This document shows positions 18,583 through 29,366 of a stretch of 60,409 nt of DNA, piece by piece. Within the stretch, counting starts at the first letter, position 1. The number at the start of each line of letters is the position of its first letter. The translations under genes were made by a program, and so were the position numbers. The stretch is from an uncultured Alphaproteobacteria bacterium. Its GTDB lineage: Bacteria; Pseudomonadota; Alphaproteobacteria; Rhodobacterales; Rhodobacteraceae. The notes under the pieces were generated by a model that searched no databases, had not been told where the DNA came from, and saw only the letters and a program-made list of their open reading frames with translations. Where the stretch lies: NCBI GenBank assembly GCA_902556405.1, contig CACDWF010000010.1, positions 1-60,409 on the forward strand, in the 5' to 3' direction.

Positions 18583-19011
18583 ATGGATATTAACTCAAGC
18601 ACAACAATATTGAGCCCCCAAGATGCCTTGGTAGCTATTATGATTGCAGAGGGAACGTCACATCGCGGTGTGACAAAATTAGAATTTGCGTCGATAATTA
18701 AAATTGTTGACCATCTGCCAATATTTAAAGATTACGATGTTTCTCGCGTAAAGACTATCGCGGAAAGTGTTTATGACATATTTGAGGAAGAAGATGGGCT
18801 AGATGCACTTTTTGGCTTGATAAAAGTCTCTCTACCAGAGTCTCTCTACGAGACAGCCTATGCGTTAGCTTGTGATGTGGCTGCAGCTGATGGACGTCTT
18901 AAAGAAATCGAACTGCAATTATTAAGAGAAATTAGATACGAATTAAATATCGACCGTCTTCATGGAGCGGCTATAGAGCGTGGTGCTAGAGCAAGACATC
19001 TTACGGTCTAA
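18583..19011 (+). CDS. TerB-like (tellurite resistance protein B) family protein
   Basis: A 142-residue all-helical acidic protein. Its pattern of two repeats of AxxxxxADGxxxxxE is TerB-like: MIAEGTSHRGVTKLEFASI near residue 18 and CDVAAADGRLKEIELQLLRE near residues 96-115, with the acidic metal-binding DG positions clear in the second repeat. The function of stand-alone TerB proteins is unknown; they are not necessarily linked to tellurite. It is convergent with dacB. Confidence 0.72.
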   Translation: MDINSSTTILSPQDALVAIMIAEGTSHRGVTKLEFASIIKIVDHLPIFKDYDVSRVKTIAESVYDIFEEEDGLDALFGLIKVSLPESLYETAYALACDVAAADGRLKEIELQLLREIRYELNIDRLHGAAIERGARARHLTV

Positions 19012-19021
19012 AGTAAGGTCT

Positions 19022-20467
19022 CTAAATCTGATCTATTATTTTTCGGATTATTTGTCTTTCTTGGATTACAGCTCTTGAAAGCCAAGATGCAGATCCTTTT
19101 GGCCTTTCAAAGTTGTTACTTGAGTATTTTTTTCTCTTGTCTAAATCAGCTGAAAATATCGAAAATGCCATTACGGGAATATCTTCTTTGCACACATACC
19201 CAGCTAATCCACGTATATAATGCATGGTTCCTGATTTACCTTTAACCGTTATATTGCCAATGGAGTTGACTTTCCCTTCTGATGTATAAATTGGAATAAG
19301 TTTTAAAACCGGCAAGAGGCTCTTTTGAACTTTTTCTAGCATCAAAAACCTTCTGAAGTCCTCTGACGTCGAAAAACTTCCCGCAGATAATCCGCTATGA
19401 TTTAGGAATAAAGAGTTCTGTTTACCAATTATCTCTCTAAACCATCTAGTCATAAGTATTGCCGACTGGTCCAGGTCGTAAAGATCCGAAGCTAAGGTTT
19501 TACTAGCAGCAAGCCCAAACGACTCTGTGACCATATTTTTTGAGTATTTCAAGGCGTTTTTCAAAATTATTTTATTATTTTCAGAATAATGTGTGCAGAG
19601 CAGTCTAACTTTCTTGGGCACTTTTTTTCTCTTCATATTTACAATCTCAACACCTCTACCAATGAGAAGTTGTCTCAAGGCTTCAGTTGCGTAATAGGAA
19701 CTCTCGCGGACCGGCAGCCATCGACTTCCCTTTTTACTTAATATTCTCCTGTTTACCGACCACCGCTCTTCAAATTTATTTTCATCAAGTTTATACCTAT
19801 ATACTGGGCCTTTGTTGTTTTCTAAATCCATTGTAATGTTTGTTACTTTGGCATTATTTTGCATGCCTGGCGCGGTTAACGACATGTTGTATTTAGCTTT
19901 ATCCAACCGTCTCCACTTGAATAGAATACGGTTCTCATTTAAGTTAATTGCACCCATACCTGGATTATATGCATACTGAGGAAGTTGGTTCTTATTAATG
20001 TATTTTATGTCAGGCAGATAGCTGTTATCATAAAACAGGGTTCCCCGCACTTTTTTTATACCTAATTTTTTGACAGCATCAACAAACAGCGAAAGGTCAT
20101 CCGTCTTAAGTGTAGGATCTCCATAACCTTTAAGATATAGGTCCCCGTGCAGCACATCGCCTTTAATAGCCCCATCGGTGAAAAATTCAGTTTTAAATCG
20201 CTCTGGTTTCAAACTATTTGCTAGATAATAACATGCAGTGACCATTTTAGTGACAGAAGCGATAGGTAATTTTAGTTTTTCGTTATATCGACCAATAAGC
20301 TTATTTGATCTTAGGTCTACTGTCATGAAGCTTGTATTATCTTCGAAACCAGATTTTTTAATTAAGTTTGTAAAAATATTTATCTTTTTTGCAAAAACAT
20401 TATGCGGAATAATTCCTGAAAAGGCCGTTAAAGTGCTTAACTTAATAAATTTTCTCTTACTTAGCAT
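19022..20467 (-). CDS. dacB: D-alanyl-D-alanine carboxypeptidase/endopeptidase, PBP4 (peptidase S13)
   Basis: A 481-residue penicillin-binding protein that trims peptidoglycan peptides. The three active-site motifs are SVTK (residues 70-73), SKN in ALKYSKNMVTE near residue 309, and KSG in VKGKSGTMHYIRG near residue 415. The N-terminus KRKFIKLSTLTAFSG resembles a twin-arginine signal with Lys-Arg in place of Arg-Arg, so the export route (Sec or Tat) is open. The ATG at 20467 overlaps the end of nadD, implying coupling. Confidence 0.88.
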   Translation of the reverse strand: MLSKRKFIKLSTLTAFSGIIPHNVFAKKINIFTNLIKKSGFEDNTSFMTVDLRSNKLIGRYNEKLKLPIASVTKMVTACYYLANSLKPERFKTEFFTDGAIKGDVLHGDLYLKGYGDPTLKTDDLSLFVDAVKKLGIKKVRGTLFYDNSYLPDIKYINKNQLPQYAYNPGMGAINLNENRILFKWRRLDKAKYNMSLTAPGMQNNAKVTNITMDLENNKGPVYRYKLDENKFEERWSVNRRILSKKGSRWLPVRESSYYATEALRQLLIGRGVEIVNMKRKKVPKKVRLLCTHYSENNKIILKNALKYSKNMVTESFGLAASKTLASDLYDLDQSAILMTRWFREIIGKQNSLFLNHSGLSAGSFSTSEDFRRFLMLEKVQKSLLPVLKLIPIYTSEGKVNSIGNITVKGKSGTMHYIRGLAGYVCKEDIPVMAFSIFSADLDKRKKYSSNNFERPKGSASWLSRAVIQERQIIRKIIDQI

Positions 20468-21062
20468 GTAATCTTAAAATGGTTGAAGATAAATTCACTT
20501 TTTTTGAATCTACAATGCACCAAATTGGTGGTTTAAAATACTGTAATTGTGTAGACTGGGTACTCCTAAGTCTAAATGATCTGTACTTTAAAGCAAAAGC
20601 TGATGAATTTACCAATGCTCTATTCCTCCCTCTAGCCACTACAGCAATTTTTATATTATCCGCTATCCATTGCCAGTTTTTCCAAAGATGAAAATGAATG
20701 ATGTTGTCTTCACCCATTACCCAAATAAAGTTTATGTTTCTGTTTCTTTTTTTAAGCAATTTCAAGAGTTGAAAGCTGTAATGGAAATTATTCTTTATCT
20801 CAACTGAAGAAAATTTAATCCTAGGAGATTTAACCAATTTTTTAGTCTCTTTGAACCTATTTTTAAAGCTCAATGGCCCGCTTCTTTTGAGAGGGTTTTG
20901 TTTTGTATACACCCAGTATATTTGTCCTAGATCGAACATTTTTAAAGCCACTTCGCTAATATGGACATGGCCCTGGTGAGGAGGGCTAAATGATCCTCCT
21001 AATAAACCTACAGGTCTTCTATAGCCGATAGAACCAAGTGAGGTCTCAATATCCTGTTTCAA
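20457..21062 (-). CDS. nadD: Nicotinate-nucleotide adenylyltransferase
   Basis: NadD adenylates nicotinate mononucleotide to deamido-NAD. The nucleotidyltransferase motif GLLGGSFSPPHQGHVHISE lies about 20 residues from the start; WVMGEDNIIHFHLWKNW and the C-terminal SSTILR (the ISxTxxR motif) follow. I choose the TTG start at 21062, with GAGG about ten bases upstream, giving a normal 201 residues. An ATG at 21137 would add 25 non-conserved residues and overlap the divergent ettA start. nadE is nearby at 24127. Confidence 0.9.
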   Translation of the reverse strand: MKQDIETSLGSIGYRRPVGLLGGSFSPPHQGHVHISEVALKMFDLGQIYWVYTKQNPLKRSGPLSFKNRFKETKKLVKSPRIKFSSVEIKNNFHYSFQLLKLLKKRNRNINFIWVMGEDNIIHFHLWKNWQWIADNIKIAVVARGRNRALVNSSAFALKYRSFRLRSTQSTQLQYFKPPIWCIVDSKKVNLSSTILRLHAK

Positions 21063-21127
21063 TTCTTTTTTTCCTCTTCGATAAAAAACATATGACAAAA
21101 TAGCAATACTATTATAGCAATAAGGCC

Positions 21128-22795
21128 ATGAGTTCATATCAATATATATTTACTTTAAAAGAATTAACGAAAACCTTTCCAAACGGGAAAAAATGTTTCG
21201 AAAATATAACTCTATCATTTTTACCTGGTGTTAAAATCGGGCTAGTAGGAGTAAATGGGGCAGGAAAATCAACTCTTTTGAAAATAATGGCAGGAATAGA
21301 AAAGGAATTTATCGGTGAAGCTTACCCAGCTCAAGGAGTAAAAGTAGGTTACCTTCCTCAAGAACCAAATCTCGATGAAAGCAAGACAGTGAGGGAGAAC
21401 ATTCTAGACTCTGTATCTGAAAAAAAATCACTTCTTGATCATTTTAACAACTTAGCTACATCTCTAGCGGATGATTACTCTGATGAAAAAATGGAAGAAA
21501 TGACACAACACCAAGACAAGATTGACTCACTTCAAATTTGGGATATTGACTCAAAAGTTGATATGGCTATGGAGGCACTTAGATGTCCTGAGGACTCTTC
21601 ACTGGTTTCCACATTATCTGGAGGCGAAATTAGAAGAGTAGCTTTATGCAAATTACTTCTCGAAGAACCTGATTTGCTTTTACTAGACGAACCTACTAAC
21701 CATTTAGATGCAGAAACGGTCAGTTGGCTCCAGCAACATTTAATATCCTATAAAGGCACGATTTTAATTGTAACTCATGATAGATATTTTCTAGATCAAA
21801 TTACGGGTTGGATATTAGAGCTCGATAGAGGAAGAGGTTTCCCTTTTGAAGGGAATTATTCAGGTTGGTTAGAAAACAAAAGCAAAAGACTGGAATTGGA
21901 AGAAAGAAGTGAAAAAGCTAAAAATAATATATTAAAAAAAGAACTAAATTGGATTAGACAGGGAGCTAAAGCAAGGCAAGCTAAACAGAAAGCCAGAATT
22001 ACTGCTTACCTGGATTTACTGAATGAAGATAAAAAAGAAAAAATATCAACTTCACAAATTATTATCCCCAATGGCCAGCGCTTAGGATCAAAAGTAATTG
22101 ATGCTGAAAAAATTACAAAAATATTTCAAAATAAGGTGTTATTTGAAGATTTTAGTTTCTCAATTCCTCCTGGAGCAATTGTAGGCGTGGTAGGCGCTAA
22201 TGGTGTTGGAAAATCAACTCTTTTGAAAATTTTAACAGGCGACGAATCTCTTACTAGTGGTGATATAAGTATTGGCGACACTGTAGAGTTAAGTTATGTC
22301 GATCAAAGTAGAGATAAGCTAGGAGACAAGAACAATGTATGGGAGGAAATTTCTGGAGGCTTGGATATTATAAAATTGGGCAATTTGGAGGTTAACTCGA
22401 GGGCATACGTTGGCGCATTCAATTTCAAAGGTCCTGACCAACAGAAACCTGTGGGGCAGCTATCAGGTGGGGAGCGAAACAGAGTGCATCTCGCAAAGTT
22501 GCTGAAGTCAGGTGGAAATGTATTACTTTTAGATGAGCCCACAAATGATCTTGATATTGAAACACTTCGTGCCCTTGAAGATGCTGTTCTCGAATTTGCA
22601 GGCTGTGTAATAGTTGTGTCGCATGATAGATTTTTTATGGACAGACTTTGCACGCATATCTTGAGCTTTGAGGGAGAGAGCAACATTACTTTTTTTGAGG
22701 GTAACTTTAATGATTATGAAGAAGATAAAAGGAGAAGATTGGGAGGAACAGCTGTAATTCCTCACAGAGTGAAATATAGAAAATTCTCAACTTGA
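21128..22795 (+). CDS. ettA: ABC-F translation factor EttA (energy-dependent translational throttle)
   Basis: A 555-residue soluble tandem ABC protein. The first cassette has Walker A GVNGAGKST and signature LSGGEIRRVALCKLL; the second has GANGVGKST and LSGGERNRVHLAKLL. Both Walker B motifs read LLLDEPTNxLD. The linker between cassettes contains LNWIRQGAKARQAKQKARI, typical of EttA. Known family members bind the ribosomal E-site and gate translation according to energy state. The last nine bases overlap the convergent gltX stop region. Confidence 0.93.
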   Translation: MSSYQYIFTLKELTKTFPNGKKCFENITLSFLPGVKIGLVGVNGAGKSTLLKIMAGIEKEFIGEAYPAQGVKVGYLPQEPNLDESKTVRENILDSVSEKKSLLDHFNNLATSLADDYSDEKMEEMTQHQDKIDSLQIWDIDSKVDMAMEALRCPEDSSLVSTLSGGEIRRVALCKLLLEEPDLLLLDEPTNHLDAETVSWLQQHLISYKGTILIVTHDRYFLDQITGWILELDRGRGFPFEGNYSGWLENKSKRLELEERSEKAKNNILKKELNWIRQGAKARQAKQKARITAYLDLLNEDKKEKISTSQIIIPNGQRLGSKVIDAEKITKIFQNKVLFEDFSFSIPPGAIVGVVGANGVGKSTLLKILTGDESLTSGDISIGDTVELSYVDQSRDKLGDKNNVWEEISGGLDIIKLGNLEVNSRAYVGAFNFKGPDQQKPVGQLSGGERNRVHLAKLLKSGGNVLLLDEPTNDLDIETLRALEDAVLEFAGCVIVVSHDRFFMDRLCTHILSFEGESNITFFEGNFNDYEEDKRRRLGGTAVIPHRVKYRKFST

Positions 22796-24139
22796 CCTGT
22801 ATCTCTGTATTTTTTGTATTAGAGGAAAAAGCTTCTTCATATCTGGCCCATCACTCTTTCCAGTTAGAAAATTACGAAGCGGCATAAAAAGATTTTTACC
22901 TGTTCTTCCAGTTAACCTATTTAACTCTGTAGTCAATTTTTGCCAACTATCATTTTCACGAGGATATGGGCCAATCAGACTTATTGCCACTTCTATAAAT
23001 TGCTTATCTTCAGGGGCAATTATTGGGTCTTTAGCTCCTTCTTTACACAAATGCCATATATCTGCTAAGTCTTCTTTAGTGTTAATGTTATCTTTTGCCA
23101 TTATCCAAAAATCTTCCTTTATCTCATCAGGAACGCCTATAGTTTCCAGATAATCAGAAACTTTGTTAATATCAGTCATCGATAGCAACTTTCGAGACAA
23201 AGTTTCTAGAAATTCTTTGTCGAATCTTACCGGTGCTGTGCTAAATTTTCCTAATTCAAAATTCGGAGTTAACTCATCAATATTGTTCTTCACGTCCACC
23301 CCATCTCCAGTTCCTAAATAGACCAATTTTGAAATAATTGCTCCTGGTTCTATTCCGGACTCCTTTAAGCTTTTTATAGACAAACTACCAGTTCTCTTAG
23401 AAAAATTCTCTCCACATCTATCAACTATCAAAGAGTGATGGCCAAAAACTGGTAAAGGTGAAGCTAATTTCTTCAAAATTTCTATTTGAACTGCTGTATT
23501 AGTCAAATGGTCGATACCCCTCACTACATCGGTAATACCAAAATCTATATCATCAATCACAGAAGCCAGCGTGTAAAGAAATTGACCATTACCCTTCACC
23601 AAAACAGGATCTGATACCGACGTAGTTCGTACAGTTATTTCTCCCACAATTTTATCTTTCCATGTTACGGTCTCACCACTCAACAAAAACCGCCAATGGC
23701 TATCAGTTTTGTTTCTCAAAACATTTTTTTCTTCTATACTTAACTCAAGCGCAGCTCTATCGTATACGGGAGGAAGCCCTTGATTTTGCTGTTTCTTCCT
23801 TTTGAGGTCTAATTCTAAAGCAGTTTCAAAGCACTCATAGACCACGTTTTGATCTTTTAGTTTGGTTAAGACTTCCCAATATCTGTCCATTCTAAGGGAT
23901 TGTTGTTCAATTCTGTCCCAACTAATACCCAGCCATTCCAAGTCTCTTTTTATTTGGTCGATAAAGTTCTGAGAAGATCGTTCCTGATCCGTATCATCCA
24001 ATCTTAGAATGAACTCAGCTCCAACTCTTTTAGCTTCTAAATAATTAAACAAGGCTGTTCGAATATTGCCTACATGCAAGTACCCAGTTGGAGACGGTGC
24101 GAATCTCAAAACTCTTTTGGTCAAATCTAATCTCTCCAA
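22787..24139 (-). CDS. gltX: Glutamyl-tRNA synthetase
   Basis: A 450-residue class I synthetase charging Glu onto tRNA. The HIGH-type motif is FAPSPTGYLHVGNIRTALFN near residue 14, the KMSKS-type motif is ENFSKRTGSLS near residue 243. The start is TTG at 24139, which overlaps the nadE stop by 13 bases; no in-frame ATG precedes the conserved block. Many alphaproteobacteria have two GltX paralogues, one of which may also charge tRNA-Gln; which type this is cannot be told here. Confidence 0.92.
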   Translation of the reverse strand: MERLDLTKRVLRFAPSPTGYLHVGNIRTALFNYLEAKRVGAEFILRLDDTDQERSSQNFIDQIKRDLEWLGISWDRIEQQSLRMDRYWEVLTKLKDQNVVYECFETALELDLKRKKQQNQGLPPVYDRAALELSIEEKNVLRNKTDSHWRFLLSGETVTWKDKIVGEITVRTTSVSDPVLVKGNGQFLYTLASVIDDIDFGITDVVRGIDHLTNTAVQIEILKKLASPLPVFGHHSLIVDRCGENFSKRTGSLSIKSLKESGIEPGAIISKLVYLGTGDGVDVKNNIDELTPNFELGKFSTAPVRFDKEFLETLSRKLLSMTDINKVSDYLETIGVPDEIKEDFWIMAKDNINTKEDLADIWHLCKEGAKDPIIAPEDKQFIEVAISLIGPYPRENDSWQKLTTELNRLTGRTGKNLFMPLRNFLTGKSDGPDMKKLFPLIQKIQRYRSS

Positions 24140-25782
24140 TGGTTTACTATAGGAACACGCCTACCGAGTGCAAACGGTTTCCTAGATATCTTTGGGCCAG
24201 GGCAAGCTTGGTATCTTTTGTATTCGCTCAAGTAAAGGAGCTCTTTGACTTTTACAACTGTTTTTTTTGAGATGCCTTTTTGAATAATTTCGTCAGCACC
24301 TAGATCGTCCTCTATAAGGTGTTCTAAAATAGTATCAAGCTCATCATAACTTGGTAAAGAGTCCGTGTCTTTTTGATCAAAGGCTAACTCAGCAGACGGC
24401 TCCTTTATAAGAATATTATCGGGAATAGGTTTTCTTGCTGAAAAGTCATTGTCTTTAGCAGCACTATTTCTCCATTCACTAAGTTCATATACCTTTGTCT
24501 TATAGATATCTTTAAGTGGATTGTAAGCTCCTGCCATATCTCCATAGATTGTTGAATAGCCAACTGCAATCTCTGACTTATTTCCTGTAGATAAAAGTAA
24601 GTGTTTTTCTTTATTTGAGAATGCCATCAATAAAACTGCTCTTAATCGAGATTGGATGTTCTCTTCCGTGACATCCCTTTCTTTACCTTTGAACAAAGAA
24701 GCTAAGTGCTGATCAACTTTGTCTATAATCTCTTGAATACCTATTATCTCGAAATTTATTCCTAAGTTTTTTGACAATCTTCTTGCATCATCTAAAGACG
24801 CCTTAGAATTAAATTTCGATGGCAAAGCCAAACACACTACATTTTCAGGGCCCAACGCATCCCGCGCCATAACAGCTACAAGAGCACTGTCAATTCCTCC
24901 AGACAGACCAATTACAACCTTGTGAAAATTTGATTTCAAAACATAGTCTTTCAACCCAAGCACAACAGCTTTATAATCTTGGCTTTGGCGTGAGCCAATT
25001 TCTGCCAGGTAATGTGGAAGTGGAACCCAACTATTTTTTCTTCTCTCAAGAATTACCTGCCAGTTTTTCTCCACAAACTGCGGAAATTGACAGACGATCG
25101 TTCCCTTATTATCGTATACAAAAGAGCCCCCATCAAATACTAAATCATCCTGCCCGCCAACCAGATTTAAATAGATGATAGGAAGGTTAGACTCTTTACA
25201 CCGACTTTTAATTATTGCCTGTCTTTCAGCCAGCTTACTAGTCTCATATGGCGAACCATTTGGAATTATTATGAGTTCTGCTCCCATCTTCTTTAGTCTG
25301 GCAATAATATCAGGGTGCCAAGCATCTTCACATATTGGGAATCCAATCTTTAGCGTGCCAAGATCTAAAACTTGTAACTCATCTCCAGAAACGAAAAATC
25401 TTTTCTCATCGAAAACATCATAGTTTGGTAAGTGTGTTTTTTTACTAACTATTTTTATGTATCCTCTAAATATAGAAATGTAAGCGTTATAAACTTTTCC
25501 ATCAAGAAGCCACGGGCCTCCAATTAAAATTCTAACGCTTAAATCTTTTGTGCTTTGTGCAATACGTTTAACTTGTTGGGAGATGCTATCTAAAAAAGAC
25601 AGTTTATTAACAAGATCGAGAGGCTGGTAGCCACTCAGAAACATTTCAGGAAAAACTATCAGATCTGATCCTTTTGAATCCGCTTCAATAGCTTTGACCA
25701 AAACAGATTCCGCGTTAAGCTCTGCTCCTCCTACAGTAGCATTAGACTGAACTAATGAAATTTTAAGCCGAGCAACACTCAT
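24127..25782 (-). CDS. nadE: Glutamine-dependent NAD+ synthetase
   Basis: A two-domain enzyme making NAD from deamido-NAD. The N-terminal nitrilase-type glutaminase has its triad in FPEMFLSGY (Glu), KKTHLPNYDVFDE (Lys) and GFPICEDAW (Cys). The C-terminal synthetase has the PP-loop GLSGGIDSALVAVM near residue 300. I use ATG 25782, preceded by GGAAGG, rather than the TTG 15 bases upstream; the length is 551 residues, normal for the long form. It overlaps gltX. With nadD this region holds the last two steps of NAD synthesis. Confidence 0.93.
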   Translation of the reverse strand: MSVARLKISLVQSNATVGGAELNAESVLVKAIEADSKGSDLIVFPEMFLSGYQPLDLVNKLSFLDSISQQVKRIAQSTKDLSVRILIGGPWLLDGKVYNAYISIFRGYIKIVSKKTHLPNYDVFDEKRFFVSGDELQVLDLGTLKIGFPICEDAWHPDIIARLKKMGAELIIIPNGSPYETSKLAERQAIIKSRCKESNLPIIYLNLVGGQDDLVFDGGSFVYDNKGTIVCQFPQFVEKNWQVILERRKNSWVPLPHYLAEIGSRQSQDYKAVVLGLKDYVLKSNFHKVVIGLSGGIDSALVAVMARDALGPENVVCLALPSKFNSKASLDDARRLSKNLGINFEIIGIQEIIDKVDQHLASLFKGKERDVTEENIQSRLRAVLLMAFSNKEKHLLLSTGNKSEIAVGYSTIYGDMAGAYNPLKDIYKTKVYELSEWRNSAAKDNDFSARKPIPDNILIKEPSAELAFDQKDTDSLPSYDELDTILEHLIEDDLGADEIIQKGISKKTVVKVKELLYLSEYKRYQACPGPKISRKPFALGRRVPIVNHWRD

Positions 25783-25937
25783 AGCCGAACCTTCCAAAAT
25801 ACATTTGCTGTTTTGACAATTTTAGTTAAAATGACAATCTAAGTCTATCTAGTTTTGATGCTACGCAAAAGTTTTGAATGCTTTTCTATCACTTTAAAAC
25901 CCAAACTTGAGAAGCAAAAATATACTTGGAGGTTTTT

Positions 25938-27362
25938 TTGAAGATTTATACTAGTAAGTTATGGTCAGTCTTTGCCTTTATTTTATTATGTCAAAATCCC
26001 TTGGCAGTTTTAGCTCAAGATCAAGTTAAACAATATGATGAAGGTAGTGTTTACGAGGGATCGTTTAAAAACGGACTGAGAAATGGCATTGGTAAGTATA
26101 CTATGCCGGATGGCTTTACATACGAAGGAGAGTGGAAAGACGATCAGATCCAGGGCAAAGGGGTCGCGAGATATCCAACAGGTCAGATCTTTGAAGGTTC
26201 ATTCAAGCAAGGTGTCCCAGATGGAGAAGGAACTATGACTTTTTCCGATGGAACAAAATACACAGGCAGCTGGCTAAATGGGAAAATGGAGGGTGATGGC
26301 ATTCTTTCCATGACTGATGGATCCGTTTTTAAGGGGAAATTTGCAAATAATAACCGCGATGGTTACGGTGAAATCAGTTATTCTGATGGCTCGATTTTTC
26401 AAGGTAACTGGAAAGATAATGAAAAACAAGGTAATGGAACATTAATTTATGCAGATAAGTCTACTTATGAAGGTAATTGGGAAAAAGGCCTCCAGGAAGG
26501 ATATGGCAAATTAACCACAAAAGATGGGGTAGTTCTCGAGGGCGAATGGAAAGATGGAAAAATCAATGGAATTGGGAAACTTATCCAGTCAAATGGAGAT
26601 AGATATGAAGGCAGCTTAGTAAACTGGAAAAGGAATGGTAAAGGGGTATCAATCTATACCACGGGTGAGAAGTATGATGGATATTTTAGAGATGACTTAA
26701 GACACGGCCAAGGTATTCTCACTGGTCAAGACGGTTTCAGATATGAGGGAAATTGGTCGCTTGGGAAAATGGATGGCATTGGTAAAATTACTTATTCTTC
26801 AGGTTCAGAATACGAAGGAACGTTTAAAAACAATCAACCGAATGGGAAAGGCAAAATTATCTTCAGCGATGGTGGTTCCTATGAAGGATCATGGCTTAAT
26901 GGAGTTATTGAAGGCAGTGGAATTGCTAAATATGCAAATGGGCTGATATACGAAGGCGCATTTTCTCGGGGTAAGAATAATGGTTTTGGAACAATGACTT
27001 ACTCGGACGGCTATGTTTATAAAGGAAACTGGAAAAACGGTATTCAAGAAGGCGATGGCGAAGAAATCTTCCCAAACGGAACTGTTTATAAAGGTACATT
27101 CAAAAATAATCAGAGACATGGAACAGGAAGCATGAAAATGGACAATGGGTTCTCATACACTGGGGACTGGGCTTTTGGGGAAATGAGTGGGAAAGGTATT
27201 GCCACATACGCTAACGGAGATAAATACGAGGGCTACTTTCTAAATGGTAAACGAGAAGGAAAGGGTGTGATGACATTCCAAGATGGAAAGGTTATAGACA
27301 CGATCTGGAAGAACGGTAAGGAGATTCAAAAAGATACAGGTGGCTCCATAAATAGTAACTAG
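25938..27362 (+). CDS. Secreted MORN-repeat protein with 18 repeats
   Basis: The protein has a signal peptide (hydrophobic SVFAFILL, cleavage likely after VLA) followed by 18 MORN repeats of 23 residues (69 bases each), for example YEGSFKNGLRNGIGKY, that fill almost its whole length. The sixth position of the repeats tends to alternate Phe and Trp, with a break around repeats 6-9. I chose the TTG at 25938, since GGAGG (25928-25932) lies at ideal spacing; 474 residues. MORN arrays form elongated beta-hairpin rods that bind proteins or lipids. Position immediately before mreB suggests an envelope role, but this is only context. Confidence 0.82.
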   Translation: MKIYTSKLWSVFAFILLCQNPLAVLAQDQVKQYDEGSVYEGSFKNGLRNGIGKYTMPDGFTYEGEWKDDQIQGKGVARYPTGQIFEGSFKQGVPDGEGTMTFSDGTKYTGSWLNGKMEGDGILSMTDGSVFKGKFANNNRDGYGEISYSDGSIFQGNWKDNEKQGNGTLIYADKSTYEGNWEKGLQEGYGKLTTKDGVVLEGEWKDGKINGIGKLIQSNGDRYEGSLVNWKRNGKGVSIYTTGEKYDGYFRDDLRHGQGILTGQDGFRYEGNWSLGKMDGIGKITYSSGSEYEGTFKNNQPNGKGKIIFSDGGSYEGSWLNGVIEGSGIAKYANGLIYEGAFSRGKNNGFGTMTYSDGYVYKGNWKNGIQEGDGEEIFPNGTVYKGTFKNNQRHGTGSMKMDNGFSYTGDWAFGEMSGKGIATYANGDKYEGYFLNGKREGKGVMTFQDGKVIDTIWKNGKEIQKDTGGSINSN

Positions 27363-27388
27363 TTTGTAATTGTTTCAATTGGAAGTTG

Positions 27389-27408
27389 ATTAATTTTTAT
27401 AAATTAAT
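27389..27408. other. AT-rich inverted repeat upstream of mreB
   Basis: ATTAATTT at 27389-27396 and AAATTAAT at 27401-27408 form a perfect 8-base dyad with a TTAT loop, in the 74-base gap between the MORN gene and mreB. It is too AT-rich and lacks a U-tract of a normal terminator; it might be a weak binding site or chance. Confidence 0.3.
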
Positions 27409-27436
27409 ATAAGTGATAGAAAAATAGGTGTAGTAA

Positions 27437-28477
<1,041 letters not shown>

Positions 28478-28496
28478 AAACTTATTTATTGAAAAT

Positions 28497-29357
28497 ATGG
28501 CTAGCAAGTCTAAACCCCATAGATCTAAATCATGGAGCGTCACCGTCACGGTATTTATATTTATATGCCTTATGTTGATTTTTATTTTGTGGAGGGTAGA
28601 TAACACCAGGACAGAATTAATAAGAACCAACATTATTGACTTTGTTGCGCCCTTAACGAAAACCTTAAACTTTCCATTAAAAGCTGTCGGAAATTTTATA
28701 AGGAGTTTTGAAGTTTACTCATCACTGGTAGAGGAGAATAAAGAACTTAAAAGAGCTCTGCAAGATATGACTGGCTGGAAAGAAAAAGCCCTTCAGTTAG
28801 AACAGAAAAATGCGCAGCTAAGAGCGTTAAATAATGTAAAACTGCGTGAAGATCTAATATGGGTAACAGGAGAAATAATGGCTGATAGCGGGAGCCCCTT
28901 TTATCAATCAGGTGTCATAAACATTGGAATAAAAGATGGAATTAAAAATGGCTCTGCCGCAGTCGATGGGCTAGGGCTCGTTGGTAGAATTTCAGGGGTT
29001 GGACAGAATGTCGCTAGAGTTTTGTTTTTAACAGATATTTCATCAGCAATTCCCATAAAGATAAAACGAATAAATCAAAAAGGTCTTCTGATTGGAGATA
29101 ACAGTCCATGGCCTTTATTGGAATTTATTGAAGAAAAAGCACTCGTAAATATTGGAGACAGAGTGTTCACATCAGGCGATGGAGACGTTTTCCCATCTGA
29201 CATTCTTATAGGAAATATTTTCGTCGACAACAAAAAAAAATTAAGAGTAAAGCCAGTCGCTAATTTTGAGTCTTTGGAATTTCTTCGTATCTTGAACACT
29301 AAAAAAATCGTAATAGACTGGACAGATACTGAATTGGTAGGAATGGAGAACTTTTAG
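28497..29357 (+). CDS. mreC: Rod shape-determining protein MreC
   Basis: A 286-residue bitopic protein: short basic cytoplasmic tail, one membrane segment (residues 14-34), a coiled coil around VEENKELKRALQD and LEQKNAQLRAL, then the beta-barrel periplasmic domain with VDGLGLVGRISGVG near residue 160 and a DGDVFPSDILIG segment near residue 235. It scaffolds the elongasome and activates PBP2. It follows mreB by 19 bases. Confidence 0.92.
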   Translation: MASKSKPHRSKSWSVTVTVFIFICLMLIFILWRVDNTRTELIRTNIIDFVAPLTKTLNFPLKAVGNFIRSFEVYSSLVEENKELKRALQDMTGWKEKALQLEQKNAQLRALNNVKLREDLIWVTGEIMADSGSPFYQSGVINIGIKDGIKNGSAAVDGLGLVGRISGVGQNVARVLFLTDISSAIPIKIKRINQKGLLIGDNSPWPLLEFIEEKALVNIGDRVFTSGDGDVFPSDILIGNIFVDNKKKLRVKPVANFESLEFLRILNTKKIVIDWTDTELVGMENF

Positions 29358-29366
29358 CATTAGAAA

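Noticed and set aside
27389-27408. Rho-independent terminator after the MORN gene
   Set aside because: The dyad is entirely AT and lacks a following T run, so it would be too weak.
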